Below are positions 21,990 to 32,640 of a stretch of 64,000 nucleotides of DNA, piece by piece. The position numbers and the translations under genes are program-made. This DNA is from Manis javanica (taxonomy: Eukaryota > Chordata > Mammalia > Pholidota > Manidae), in contig NC_133172.1 in the NCBI RefSeq assembly GCF_040802235.1, positions 62,379,613-62,443,612 on the forward strand. The letters are read 5' to 3'. The notes beneath the pieces were generated by a model that ran no database searches, was not told the DNA's origin, and saw only the letters and a program-made list of their open reading frames with translations. The first letter of the stretch is position 1; each line of letters starts with the position of its first letter.

Positions 21990-23329
21990 AAGCCGCATGC
22001 ATGCTGTCCCTGTGGTCCCAACCTCACACAGGCATGTGCACCCCGAAACGGCCCGGCGGCAGCAGGAAGCCATGGGGGCAAGACCCACAGGTGCCACACC
22101 CCTGATTTCTCAGGCCCAGTTCACCAGGCTCTAGGACAGGGGAGACAGACTCACCCCATGGGTGAGGTCGGCCGGGGCAGCTGCCTGAGCCCTGGTCCTC
22201 GTCTTCCATTAACAAGGTCACGTCCTGGGGAGCCCCCCAGCCCTTCTCCAGGGCTGACCAGCGGCTGTCACCCAGCTCAGCGCCCTGGGCAACCACAGCA
22301 GCAGACGTCTGTCCCCATGGTCCAGGGCCAAGTGCTGCTCAACAGCGTTTGGACGTGCAGCTGCTTCACCTCCTCAGTGACTCCAAGAGGGGAGTCCAGG
22401 GTGTCGGGGCCCCACCCCCCAGTTCAGGACCGGGCGTCCCTTCTCCCTCCTTCCCTCCTCCCACCCCCCATTTCCTCTATCTACTCGGTCAGCAAATATT
22501 AAATATTAGATGAGCAGGAACTCCCATGCTGGGCCAATGGGGACTCCAATAAACGAGGCTGAGCTCTGGCCTATGTCCCCGGGGGGCTCACGGAAGTGCG
22601 TGGCGGGGACCATTCATTCACGCGCCTCACTCTACCTCCACAGCCCCCACCCCAGAGAGGCAGCCCGGTGCCCCAGAGACTATGCCGGGCAAACCCGCCA
22701 CAGCTGCTCCTGAGCCTGGCACCACAGCTCTGACCCCCGGTGCGTGGAGACCACGGACATCGATTGGCCCTGGGCTGGGCAGGCAAGAAGCTCCCAGAAG
22801 GAAGGCTTGGAAGGACCCTGTCAGCATTTAGTAAGTGGCCCGTTTTAGTCCCGTGTCTCAGCAGAATTTCAGCTTTCTTGACCTATGCCGACAATGGTAC
22901 GTACATTCTCTATTGCTGTCTAAGCCCCTGGAGGTGCAGGAGGGGAGGGGAGTCAGAACCCACAGCCGCACTGTCCCCCCGTCCTTCCCCACCTCTGCTT
23001 GCCCTCCACACCCCAGATCCGCACTGGGAGTGGCACCTAGCTGGGAACGCTCATGGTGGGCTGGCGCACGCCACCTCCCGGATGCAGCATACCCCAGCCC
23101 CTTTCCTAGCCTGCTCCCCTTCCTGGGATTGAGACAGGGACAGTGCCTGGGGACAGCAGTACCCGGCTGCCTAGACTGGCACACAAACCCCTTCTCATTT
23201 TAGGGAACTCAGGGAAAATCTAGAGAAACAGAAGCATGACAGAGGCCAGGTGCATCTGCTACTGTCTTGCTTTCAGCAGAGGGCAAGAAACATTCAAGGT
23301 CAGGGGATGTCCCAAGGCTGAGGGACACC
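21990..23329. other. Unique GC-rich non-coding sequence
   Basis: No repeat or gene was recognised. The paired AAATATTAAATATTAG at about 22494-22509 is a small AT-rich direct duplication in GC-rich sequence. Confidence 0.45.
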
Positions 23330-23430
23330 TGGGTGGGGCCTTGCCTTTGTCACCACTGTGTGTTGGCCTGAGCAAGGCTCTCGCCCTCTGGACCTCTGTC
23401 CTCCAGTTATAAAATGAGGGATTTGAGCAC
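23330..23430 (+). mobile_element. MIR SINE fragment
   Basis: TGGCCTGAGCAAGGCTCTCG, then CCTCTGGACCTCTGTCCTCC and AGTTATAAAATGAGGGATTTGAG, corresponds to the MIR core with the 'cctcagtttcctcatctgtaaaatggg' block. Diverged but in the correct order. Confidence 0.65.
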
Positions 23431-23849
23431 TTGGAAATCTTTCAGGGGCCCAAGCTCACCAAGTATGACCAGATGCTGGTCCTCACCCACTGTGAGCAGC
23501 TGTGTCCCTGTAGGTCCTCAGGGAGGCCAGCACCACGACAGGGCTCAGCCCGGGAGGGATGTGCTGCAGCCTCCACATGATGGTCCAAGGGGGGAAGGGC
23601 CATGGGGTGACCCCAAAAGCTGTGACCTAGGGAACCCTGGGTGACCCCAGGAGGACTCCCCTGCTGGCAGGAGTGGCAGGTGCATGCAGCCCGGGCCAGG
23701 AGGCCGAGGCGGGCTGTGCCATGTGGCCACAGCTGGGGGCCACCAGCCGCCCTCACGCCAAGGGCAGGGTCTCTCCTGCAGGGAGATGGAGCGACACACC
23801 CTTGGGCTCAGCCACGAGAGTGTAAATTCGGCTCCTTTCTAAAGCATTT
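23431..23849. other. Unique GC-rich non-coding sequence
   Basis: Nothing recognised. Open frames are chance frames. Confidence 0.4.
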
Positions 23850-24020
23850 AGACAGTCATCTATCAAACATTTAAGAACACAAGACTCTTTGCCAATAAAT
23901 TCCGTATCTGGGGATTTACCTAATGGATCTACTCAAGCATCTGAACAAAGAAATACAAATTTTGTTACAGCGCTGTTCATAGTGACAACAGATGGAAAGC
24001 CACCCAAAGGGGCAGCACCA
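23850..24020 (+). mobile_element. L1 ORF2 3' region fragment
   Basis: CCAATAAATTCCGTATCTGG, GGATTTACCTAATGGATC, AAGAAATACAAATTTTGTTACAG and CTGTTCATAGTGACAACAGATGGAAA follow the plus-strand L1 ORF2 segment ('ggaaataa...gttcatagcagca...aattggaaacaacc'). The match may extend further right into CpG-rich decayed sequence, but I cannot follow it. Not coding. Confidence 0.7.
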
Positions 24021-24404
24021 GCAAGCCGGTCACACCAGGGCGGCGCGTCCACACACAGAGAGCCGGGCAGCGTCTCCTCACGCGCCCCGGAGGACAAACC
24101 CCAAGGCAAGCTGCCGAATGGAAAAGGCGGAGGGAACATGTGGACAGTGGGAGGGGACCCTGGGCATAAGCTCAGATCCAGGAGGGAAGCCCCAGGAGGA
24201 CCCCCAGAAGCTCAAGGTGCCCCTCCGCCCCTGCCCCCCTCCGCCTCGGTTCTGCCTGGGAGTTGCTCAGCCCTTGTCATCCTGGAGGCTGGTACACTTG
24301 CCCTGTGGACCTGCTCTATTTAGCACTGGTCCCCCGTGTGGCCGGGCCCCGGGCGCTGTCCGTGCCGGGGGTGCAGCCCCAGCACAGATCCACACGGCAG
24401 ACAC
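24021..24404. other. GC-rich sequence, possible decayed L1 continuation
   Basis: Follows the L1 fragment directly and may be its 3' part altered by many substitutions. CpG density is higher than the surroundings. No feature could be assigned. Confidence 0.3.
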
Positions 24405-24560
24405 CGGCCGACAGGTGTGGATGAAGATCAACGAACCCCACGCACAGCTTAGAAGGCTGCGGTTTGGGGAAGATCAACCACTTGCCCAGGACCGCGTGGC
24501 CCTTAAAGTGGCAGGTCCGTGACCAGGGCTGGGATCCGCTGGGCTCTGGAGTCCAAACTC
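24405..24560 (-). mobile_element. MIR SINE fragment
   Basis: GAAGATCAACCACTTGCCCAGGACC, then GCGTGGCCCTTAAAGTGGCAGG, GGCTGGGATCC and TCTGGAGTCCAAACTCC, matches MIR core and head in reverse ('acttgcccaaggtcacacag...gctgggattc'). Confidence 0.7.
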
Positions 24561-24639
24561 CCAGCTGTTACATCCTGTCTCCCGAGGCAGGTTTCTGGGA
24601 AGCCGGAGCCCGCGACCCTTGTGGGGCAGCCTTACAGTG

Positions 24640-24830
24640 AAGCAGGTCACGTATTAATAGGGAAAATGCTATTAACTGTGCAACCTTACTGAAAACGCTT
24701 ATTGCTCTGAAACAACTTTTATTTCCCAGTTGTGACTCCACACGGCTTTTCTTTACTTTAACAAGCGGCCAGGTTCGGGTTAACGCAAAGCCCCTCATGT
24801 TTCGAATGAATATGTTCTGGTTTTCAAGAG
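24640..24830. promoter_or_regulatory. Candidate conserved non-coding element
   Basis: AT-rich unique sequence with GTATTAATAGGGAAAATGC, ATTAACTGTGCAACC and CATGTTTCGAATGAATATG, bounded by GC-rich sequence. The many ATTA homeodomain-type cores and the lack of any repeat identity are the only grounds for the call. Confidence 0.3.
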
Positions 24831-25227
24831 GCTCCAAACGACAGAGAAGCAAGCTCACGCCGGGGCCAGACATTTCCGCTTCGTCCTCAGCATCCGAGGG
24901 CCCCCTGCCCCCCTCCCCTCCCCCCTCCTCCTCTTCCCTCCCCAGTTACATGTGTCATATGGAAGAAATACATGACAGTATTTGTGGTGCGCGATAATCT
25001 GTTTATTCCTGGTGTCATTTCGGCTTCATGGGCATTCACACCCGCCTGGCATGGTCTGGGCACTGCGGCATCCGGGCGGCCGACGGGAGAGACGGGCTGT
25101 TTACTCAAAGCTGAGAACGTCCAAGAACGGGGTGGTTATCACGGGTGAGACTCAGAATGCCTCAAAAAGATCAGCCTTTGCAAAGGGGTGGCCCCAAGCC
25201 CAGAAAGTGAGGACTCTCTCCACTATG

Positions 25228-25282
25228 CACCCCCACACACACCCACACGTACACTCTCTCTCACACACACACACACACACAT
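25228..25282. repeat. (CA)n microsatellite
   Basis: Imperfect CA units lead into a pure (CA)n run from about 25262. Confidence 0.9.
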
Positions 25283-26454
25283 GCAGACAACAAAGACCAC
25301 TGTCTCTCCCTGCAGTGGGTTTTCCCCTAATTCCCTAGAACTTTCCCATTTATTTCCTGTCCTTGGGAAAGGGAAATTTCTAAATCCTTTTGGGTTTTCT
25401 CATTAAGGCCCTGACAGATGAGACAGCAACAGGGACTTGAAGCTCACCACACCACCAAATATGGGATAAAAATGTGCCCTTTGCCCCCTGGCTCCCCTGA
25501 GGCACGACCACAGCCCTACCTGCAGCCCCGGGGGCTGGTCCTCAAGGCATCTTGTCCAGCTCCCAGCAAATGCTGAATTGGCCGGTGTGGCCACACAGCC
25601 TTCCCGGGAAACCCAAGATGCAAGTGGGCTGCTCTTTAAGAACAATACCGGGCTTTCTTTGAGGCCAGCCTGACCCGTCCCCACAGCTCCTGCCGTGGCC
25701 CTGACTGACAGGGCCCCCAGGACCCAGGGGTGAGGCCTCTGTCAGGGCTCTGGGCTCTTCTGGGGTTTGGAGGCCCCCAGCAGATTACCTGGACGGTTGT
25801 GTGGGGACCCATCTTTCAGGTTTTCCCATCAAGGATCCCTACCTCCTTCTTGGGACACCAGTGGACAGCCGGCCAGTGGGATGGCTCGCCCTGCATGTGG
25901 CCTCCGCCTTTCCATCGGGTGCCCATGCCATGCCCAGGAATGCCCTCCCATTTCACCCTCCAGGCTCCCTGTCAGAGACACGGCTGAGAGCCATGAGTGG
26001 GAGTTTGGCCACTGCGCCCGGGGCCTTGGGCTGGACAGTGGCTGCAGATCTCCATGGAAAACGAGGCCTGTGATCTCTGCCACTGGCAAGGGCCTGGCCG
26101 TGGCTTTGATGTCTCCAGCAGCTGCTCACCTCCCCAGATGCACACCCTCTGCAGGCGTGGCTCACAGAAGTGGGGCATGACAGGGAGCCCCTCCGAGGGG
26201 TCAGGCTGGTCTGCCCCAGGGAGGTCTCAGGGACACCCACAGCTGAGGCAGTCAGGGAGACGGAGGCCCAACACTTGGCACAGGCAGCAAGCAGCTTTCC
26301 AGGGGACTCAAATCTGAGCCAGCTGGTTCTAAACTGCCAGCTCTGCCCCAGTCGAGGGCCTCCTAAGAAGCCCTATTGTTCTCGTGGGATGTCTCATAGT
26401 GCACAGAGTAAGAGCAATGCCCTTGGAAAAGTCTGGAAAGTACACACTCCAAGG
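25283..26454. other. Unique GC-rich non-coding sequence
   Basis: No repeat was recognised. Overlapping frames in several phases indicate few stop codons and not genes. Confidence 0.45.
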
Positions 26455-26935
26455 CCATGTGCCCTGCCTGGAAGACCCACCTGGCCCACGGCTTTGCTGC
26501 CCACCCCCCACCCCCCAGTGGCCTTCCTGTCTTCAAGCACATGAGACCTGCCAGCCACAGGGCCTTTGTACATGCTGGGCCACCAGCTTACAGGGCTGCC
26601 AGCCCAGTCCTTCCATCCAGGTCCCTGCCCAAGTGTCCCTGCTCAGAGGGGCCTTCCCCATCCACAGGAGCCCCACTGCCAGCACCATCCATCTCCTCAC
26701 CTGGCCAGATTCTCACTAGAGTACTTGCTTCTCAACTACCTTAATGAAAAGACCTGTTTACTTGTTTATGCAGTCTTTCCTCTACTGGGCTGTGAGTTTT
26801 TGAGGGTAGAAATTTCCAAATAGTTTGTCCACTGATGTATCTCCAGGCTCTAGAACAGTGCCTGGCACACAACAGTGACTCAATAAATATCCGGTGAATA
26901 AATGGACAAATAAAGAAGAAATGAGTGTGTGTGGT
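26455..26935 (+). mobile_element. L2 LINE 3' end, long copy
   Basis: The upstream part has TGTCCCTGCTCAGAGGGGCCTTCCCC ('cagagaggccttccctgacc'). Downstream come TGGGCTGTGAGTTTTTGAGGG, TGTATCTCCAGGCTCTAGAACAGTGCCTGGCAC and GACTCAATAAATATCCGGTGAATAAATG. This is one of the best-preserved L2 copies in the window and includes the full 3' terminus with its tail. Confidence 0.85.
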
Positions 26936-27019
26936 TTGCTTGGGCCTCATAGAATCTTGGGACGAACAAAGACTCAGAGGTCAGGGGTGTTTATGCTCAC
27001 ATGGCCACACCTGGAGGGT

Positions 27020-27290
27020 CAGGGGCTCGCACACAGCTCCTTTGCCCTCCGTCTGAACAAAACCAGTGGCCTGGATTCCAAGTTACTGTCGAAAGGCAGT
27101 GGCTGTTTGCCATGGTGGCATTCCCACCGGCAGTGTGTGAGGGTTCCAATTTCTCCACATGCCTCACACTTGTTATTTTCTAGTTTTCTTAAAACAGCCA
27201 TCCCAGTGGGCGTGAAGCGGTATCCATTGTGGTTTTGACTTGCATCTCCCTGATGAGTAAGGTCAAGCACCTTTCCACACACTTATTGGG
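27020..27290 (-). mobile_element. L1 ORF2 3' region fragment (inverted half)
   Basis: GTTTGCCATGGTGGCATTCCCACC, GTGAGGGTTCCAATTTCTCC, CACTTGTTATTTTCTAG, CAGCCATCCCAGTGGGCGTG, TTGTGGTTTTGACTTGCATC and TCCCTGATGAGTAAGG run uninterrupted in the order of reverse-complement L1 ORF2. It stops at about 27290, where an L1 piece in the other orientation begins. Confidence 0.9.
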
Positions 27291-27520
27291 AGCAAAAGGC
27301 CAGATATTGCATGGCTCCATTCGCATGAAGTGTCCAGACAAGGCAGATTCCACAGGGACACAAAGTGGATCGGCGGGCGCGGGGGGGCGGAGTGACTGTA
27401 ACGGGGTCGGCTCTCCCTTCAGGGGGAGGGACGTGTTCTGGAATCAGACAGGGGGACGGTCGCACGGCACTGGGGACGTGCCGAGTGCCACAGAATCGCA
27501 CGCTACAGGAATGCAGCGGC
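27291..27520 (+). mobile_element. L1 3' UTR region fragment (forward half)
   Basis: GGCCAGATATTGCATGGCTCCATTCGCATGAAG follows the plus-strand L1 text 'aaatactgcatgattccacttatatgagg', then come a GACTGTAAC block and AGGGACGTGTTCTGGAATCAGACAGGGGG, the 3' region of L1M. Many CpG sites are unusual for an L1 and raise its local GC. The junction with the minus-strand half suggests one insertion with 5' inversion. Confidence 0.7.
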
Positions 27521-28439
27521 GGCTCATGTCAGGCTCCCTCAGGAGGGCTGCCCGATGACAGTGGCATTGTCTGCCAACCTGCTTCTTTGGTCTGTTCATT
27601 GGCATATTTTCAAACAGGTTCAGACTCTCATCAGGAATTTACCTCAAGGGAAACGCCTAAGAAAAACCTGCCGGGGCTTTGTCCACGTGTCCTGGCCGGG
27701 TGTCGGGCCCGGGAGGCTTTGCCAATTACCGGCTTCCCTCTGCCAACCAGATTGCGAGGGGCCCAGAAGCGTCCATCAGGCCACCCCCAAATATGTCCAG
27801 CCCCAGATCAGACCGAGGCCCTGCCCATGTGGAAGCTGGAAGGATGTGGACTAATAACGATAAACAGCTATTTAGTTCCTTTCTGGACACATTTGGACTG
27901 CATTTCGGGCCATGTTATGGGCAAACGCTGATCTGGGCGTTCCCCGGTTCCCAGACTGCATGTGAAACGTTGGGGGGCCTGTGCTGGGCTTTCCTGCCCA
28001 GGCTCCCTGTGCTGCTCGTGGGCCTAACCCGGAACCACCCTGAGACCCTGGCAAGGCAGCCCTTCACAGACAGGTCAGACGGGCCTGGCGAGGCGACGGC
28101 TCCCTGGAGGAGGAGAGGCGAGCTGCACGGGGGCTGGGGCCTGGGCTCCCGAGCTCCACCCTTGGGCTGGGCTGTGGTCTTAACCAGCTTTTCCCCTCCC
28201 CAGTTTAGGGCCTGTTTATCCCACCAGGTGGGCACAGATGGATGGATTTACCTCCATCACCTTCCCTCCAGGTCTGCAGTCCCATAGGGCTCAATCCAGG
28301 AGGACTGTTTTCAGCCCAGGCCACTGTTTCTCAGGGGCTGCCAATTACTTGAGGGTGACAATGGGACTCAGGGTCTTGCCTGGGCCGATTCCCGCCGACT
28401 CGCCCTCATGCTGCCTGAGCGGAAGGTTCCCAGGTCTGC
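27521..28439. other. Unique non-coding sequence with possible L1 remnant
   Basis: CAGGAATTTACCTCAAGGGA near 27635 recalls L1 ORF2 text but is too short to delimit. The rest is unique and GC-rich. Frames up to 208 codons continue into the L2 that follows and have no domain. Confidence 0.4.
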
Positions 28440-28550
28440 AGCCCTGTCTGTCTCCTTCATTTATGTCCCCACAGGGCCTCATGCTGCGCCTGGCACATGG
28501 GAGATGTCTGCCGATTGTTGATAAATCTTTAAAGAAATCCGCAAACGTTG
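28440..28550 (+). mobile_element. L2 LINE 3' end fragment
   Basis: ATTTATGTCCCCACAGGGCC, then TGCTGCGCCTGGCACATGGG and AGATGTCTGCCGATTGTTGATAAA, resembles the L2 terminus 'tatccccagtgcctggcacatagtaggtgctcaataaa'. Moderately diverged. Confidence 0.55.
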
Positions 28551-28933
28551 GAGTGAATGAAGCACGTTGCTGTGCAGGCTTTGTTACAGCAAAGCCAGCC
28601 TCGGGCAGTCTCACCACAGTGCCTCTGGCCTTCCTCGGGCTGGGTGGCCCCCTGGAGTCTCACGGAAGAAGCCCGGTGTGCGAACGGCCTGCGGAGCAAG
28701 CTCTGAATGTGGCAGCAAGCCCGGCACCCTGCCGTCCTCCCTCCACTTCACTGCGTGTGTCCCTCACCCGTTTTCCGGGTTTCAGCCCTTCTGATGACCG
28801 TCCGTGCGGGTTTCTGCTTTTCACGTTACCGTTGCCTCATTTGCGTTTTCCCCAGTTTCTATAGGATCTGAAATCAGCTGCTAGTCATATTTTACTATTT
28901 CAGAATGGGATGACCCTATTCTCTACTGTAGAA

Positions 28934-29141
28934 CAGGGCTCAGCAAACTGGCCTGTGGGGCCAAATCCTGCCTGCTGCCTGGTTCCGAAATAAAGTTTTA
29001 CTGGAAAACAGTCCCACTTGTGGCTGCTTTTATGCCACCACAGCAAAGCTGAGTGGTTGTGGCAAAGACCGTACGCATGGGGCCCACAGAGCCAAAAGCA
29101 TTTACTGTCCAGCCCTTTAAGAGAAGGTGTGCCAGCCCCTG
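28934..29141 (+). mobile_element. MER5A hAT-Charlie element, nearly full length
   Basis: Begins CAGGGCTCAGCAAACTGGCC and ends GTGCCAGCCCCTG, with inner blocks GGGCCAAATCCTGCCTG, AAATAAAGTTTTACTGGAAA, GGTTGTGGCAAAGACCG and CATTTACTGTCCAGCCCTTT in family order. The ends are the imperfect terminal inverted repeats of this non-autonomous hAT transposon. The 8 bases on the left (CTGTAGAA) and right (TTCTAGGA) agree at 5 of 8, which fits a decayed 8-bp target duplication. Inactive. Confidence 0.95.
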
Positions 29142-29199
29142 TTCTAGGACGGTCGGCTGTTTCCCAGGGATTGGCAATCAGACAACCCAGCAGGGAGCA

Positions 29200-29560
29200 T
29201 CTCTGTAGGTTCAGTTTTTAACTTTCAGTGTCACTCATCCTTGGGAAAAAATCTTAGGTATGGAATTAGTAGACTAAAGAGAATGGACATTTTTTGCAAT
29301 GCTTCTTATTTCCCTGAATTTACACTCACGTTGCATAGAATTTACCCAGCTATTAAAATTCAGTGAAGGCTCCAGTTTCACTACAACTTAGCCTCAGGGT
29401 CAGTGTTTGGAATGTCAGGGGTTAATATGAGAAGTACCTGATGCTTGAAGACTCCTTTAACTTCATTACTTTGAAAATTTAGCAACCAGATTTATATTTG
29501 CTGGTGTTTTTCCCCAAAAGCCCAATAATGAAGTTATGGCGAACTTTGATTTACAGTTGA
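29200..29560. other. AT-rich unique segment
   Basis: Low-GC sequence with ACTTTGAAAATTTAGCAACC and GATTTATATTTGCTGGTG. No repeat was recognised. It could be a conserved element or a fully decayed repeat. Confidence 0.3.
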
Positions 29561-30254
29561 CTTGCTATGAAAAGCCTCTTCTGGGGAACAGGAATTCCTG
29601 AGAAGAGGAAAGGGGCTGTTTTTCTAGGGGAATTAAATTTCTTTAGGGGTGGCGTGTTCGGTGGGAAGCCACTCCTCGGTGTTAATCACATTTGTTGGGG
29701 AGGGCTAACAAGATTACAGTCTAGGAATCGACTGCTTCGGAAAAGAGGGATTTTCCCCTCTAGCCTGTTGGTCATTCCCTCCCAGAGAAACTCGGAGAGA
29801 ATGTAGGGCAGCTTTACCGGGACCTCACCTGCCTGCAGGTTGGAGCCGGGGCCCCCAGGGAGCTGAGATAGGGCCGTGTGTGCGGCTGGCTCTGGTGTGA
29901 AACGGCTCCAGGCTGGAGCTGTGTGTGTCTTTTGGGGCCTCATGCCCTTTCTAGAGCAGACAGACACTTTCTGAGAGGCTGACGGTTCTGTGGCAGCCAA
30001 GCAGGAGCCCTCAGGCAGAGGAGAGGTAAAATTTCACGGACGGTTTGTGCTGTTTCTCAAGCTGACCAGGAAGACATTGTCAGATGGCACTCAGCCCCGT
30101 GTCCCAGCACCCTGCCTTTACCCGTGTGACACCCCTGCTCTGAGCCTGTACATGGACAAAGGAGATTCCCTGGGAGTGAAGTTAGAAAAGAGAGTGTATA
30201 TCAAAACAGACTCGCAGCCCTTATAATCCTGGCCAGCACAGCCCTTCCACCCAC
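29561..30254. other. Unique non-coding sequence
   Basis: No gene or repeat was recognised. Confidence 0.4.
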
Positions 30255-30425
30255 CTCAGTGTATTTCAGATCCAGCCGCACATTAGAACCCTCACGGGAA
30301 GCTTTTGAGAAACCACTAACATTTATTTCGGGGGGTGCTCCCCCCATATGTTGGGGTTTAACTGATCTGAGTTGGGCCTTCAGTATCCAGAGATTCCAGG
30401 AGCAGCCAGAGCCAAGCACCAGGGG
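30255..30425 (+). mobile_element. MER20-like hAT element fragment
   Basis: CCGCACATTAGAACCCTCACGGGAAGCTTTTGAG, GTTTAACTGATCTGAGTTGG and the returning half ATTCCAGGAGCAGCCAGAGCC follow the MER20-type pattern of near-palindromic hAT elements. Strongly diverged. Confidence 0.5.
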
Positions 30426-30674
30426 CACCGCTGACCTCTCGCTTCTTACCCTGGCACCCCCACCCCCCTGTGCCCCCCCTTTCTCCACCCTGCTCCTCAG
30501 ACACCCTAAAGTTCCCTCAGGCAGCCAAAGGGGCTTCATGTTCCCTTTCTTTACGCACACAGCTCCCCGACCTGTCACACCCTCCCTCCCCTACCAGCTG
30601 ACTGACTCTCACCCATGAGAACAAGCATCAGACAAGATGACAGGTGTGAGTGTAGATTACATATGGCCTAGATT

Positions 30675-30895
30675 TCAGAGGCTGGCATATCTGGGTGTAG
30701 ATCCTGACTCCAGCCCTTAATGGTCATGTGACAAGGGGCGAACTTCTGCCCTGTCTCAACCTGTGTTCTTATCTGTAGGGTGGAAATAATGATGCCTGAT
30801 CGGTCAGAGTGACGTGAACAGATCAGCGGGGGACTGGGTGAGCCGCGGAGGTCCAAATACAAGCGACATGTTCTCAATAAGTAGCAGTTTTCAAA
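30675..30895 (+). mobile_element. MIR SINE, long copy
   Basis: GTAGATCCTGACTCCAGCCC, ATGGTCATGTGACAAGGGGC, TCTCAACCTGTGTTCTTATCTG, GGTGGAAATAATGATGCC and GACATGTTCTCAATAAGTAG cover MIR from the tRNA-like head to the 3' end. It is nearly complete. Confidence 0.8.
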
Positions 30896-31730
30896 GCTTA
30901 TATTACTGCTATTTCCAAAGTGCAGGCCCTACACTCCCTAACACTAAAGAGGGGACATAGCCGCTCATCCCACAGGTTTGTCAATCCCCAAGCAGCTCCT
31001 AGAAAGAAAGGGTCTTTGAAAAATGCCTGCTTATTGTCTCTTCAAAGATACGTGTGTGACTCCATCTTTGATCATCTTTCAGGATGGCAAGTCTTTATCT
31101 TTAGAAGTTGGTTTGAATTTTAGAATAGCCAAAAATCTTTCAGAGCCATCTGGTGATTCATTGGCTTAATAAGCATGGCTTATATTCCAGGTTAAGAAAT
31201 GAAACCAATTTCACAATGGGATTCTGTAATCCCCGGGGGTGGAACTGAATGTCGCAAACATCAAGGACCAATCTAATGTGGGTGGTGGTTTGTGGACTGA
31301 GGATGTCTAGTTATTAGTTTGTTTACTTAACAAGTATCTGCCCAACCTTTGCAGGAGGTGGCTCGGATGGATAAATAAATGACAGATACATAACAGAAAA
31401 CCCCCTGATCTTATGAAGGGCATTCAGAATAATCAGAAGGCATCATGAGAAGACTAAAGAAAATTAACCTCCTAAAGCAAAATGTGTGAAAAGCCACGTT
31501 AGGACAGCAATCCTTGGTTGAATAAGTGAAGCTCTGAGCTCAAGATGGTAACTGAAACCTGGTCCTCTCTCTAGTAAACTAAGCAATCATTAGTGGACAG
31601 ATTTAGAAGCAAACATGTAGGGTCGGTCATCCCACAGTCAACGTTAATCAGCAGCATCTAACATTCAGAATCAAGGTTCAGAAACATGTTTGCGTGCACT
31701 ATCCGGACTCCATGTCTTGAGCCATGGGTT
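30896..31730. other. AT-rich unique segment
   Basis: Long AT-richer interval with many ATTA and TTTGTTTAC (FOX-like, about 31318) motifs. Part of 31330-31450 weakly recalls reverse-strand L2 ('cctgatctcatgaag') but could not be confirmed. No open frame stands out. Confidence 0.35.
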
Positions 31731-32165
31731 TCCTTCCAGGCTAAATACAGCTAGTTGAGGATGGCCAGGGTGGGAAGGCATTGCAAGCACAGGCCGTGGG
31801 GTTGGCCCACCACAGTGTGGCTGTGTGGAAGGCCCTCAAGCCTTGCATGTGGACCAGGAGTAGAAGCCCCAGCGTCAGTCCCGGCTCCCCGTCAGTGTGC
31901 CGTCTTCTACACCGTAACTAGCCCTCGGTCCCTGCCTGAAATGGGGTCCCTGACTGCACCATTCCAAACACATCCACTTGCTACACTTTCCTAAAGACCT
32001 AGCAGGGGGCCGGCTGTCTGGCTGTCGTTCCACCTGCTCGCCTTACAGCAGCCCAGCCTGGCGGTCCCCCTGACCCACCCCGGAGAGTGGGCTGTTTGGG
32101 ACTGCCCTACTGAGCAGGGCACAGGCTGCTCCCCCACTTCGGGGGTGGGAGAGACCCGGCCCTGG
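31731..32165. other. Unique non-coding sequence
   Basis: GC-rich; nothing recognised. Confidence 0.4.
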
Positions 32166-32345
32166 GGGCAGCATGAGCCAAGCACCAGAGTCAGGAGGCC
32201 CTCTTGAGTCCAGCTGTGCAACTTGGGAGCCTCATCTGGGCACCAATTGATCTTTAATTACATGGGTGTGACAGTGTCTGCTCCAACCAAGGGCCAGGGC
32301 ATCCGTGAGGGTCAAATGACACCTGCGTCCCCTGATGCCAGCACT
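32166..32345 (+). mobile_element. MIR SINE fragment
   Basis: AAGCACCAGAGTCAGGAGGC, then GAGTCCAGCTGTGCAACTTGGGAGCCTCATCTGGG, keeps the MIR head and core order with a deletion in the core. The part after 32250 is weaker. Confidence 0.5.
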
Positions 32346-32480
32346 AGAACATGGTACCCTTCTGCCTGCCTGGGAGCGGGGAGGCTATGGACCCCTTGAG
32401 GCAGAGAGCATGTCCTGTCCATCTTCAGGCCCACAGCCCTGGCTGGGGGAGTGCTCGGTCCATCTGGCAGGTGGGGAGTC
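32346..32480 (+). mobile_element. Possible L2 3' end fragment
   Basis: TATGGACCCCTTGAGGCAGAGAGCATGTCC, then CAGGCCCACAGCCCTGGCTG and GGAGTGCTCGG, loosely follows the L2 terminus. Low confidence. Confidence 0.35.
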
Positions 32481-32504
32481 CCCTATGCCTGTTCTACTGT
32501 TGGC

Positions 32505-32612
32505 AGAAGACAGGGATAACAATGATTCTGGGAGAATCAACTAAGTCTATTCATGTTGCACTTGCATGGCACCTACAGGCACAAAGTGCTCGGTGCACCT
32601 GAAGGGCATCGT
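32505..32612 (+). mobile_element. MIR 3' half, left of the ACC repeat
   Basis: AGACAGGGATAACAATGATT, GAATCAACTAAGTCTATTCATG, then TTGCATGGCACC and AAAGTGCTCGGTG, resembles the MIR 3' half on the plus strand. It ends at the trinucleotide tract. Confidence 0.5.
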
Positions 32613-32613
32613 C

Positions 32614-32640
32614 ACTACCACCACCACCACCATCACCATC
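32614..32640. repeat. (ACC)n/(ATC)n microsatellite between two MIRs
   Basis: ACTACCACCACCACCACCAT followed by CACCATC. It lies exactly between a plus-strand and a minus-strand MIR 3' end, the same layout as the large GGT array at 16797 but in the complementary base order. Confidence 0.9.
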
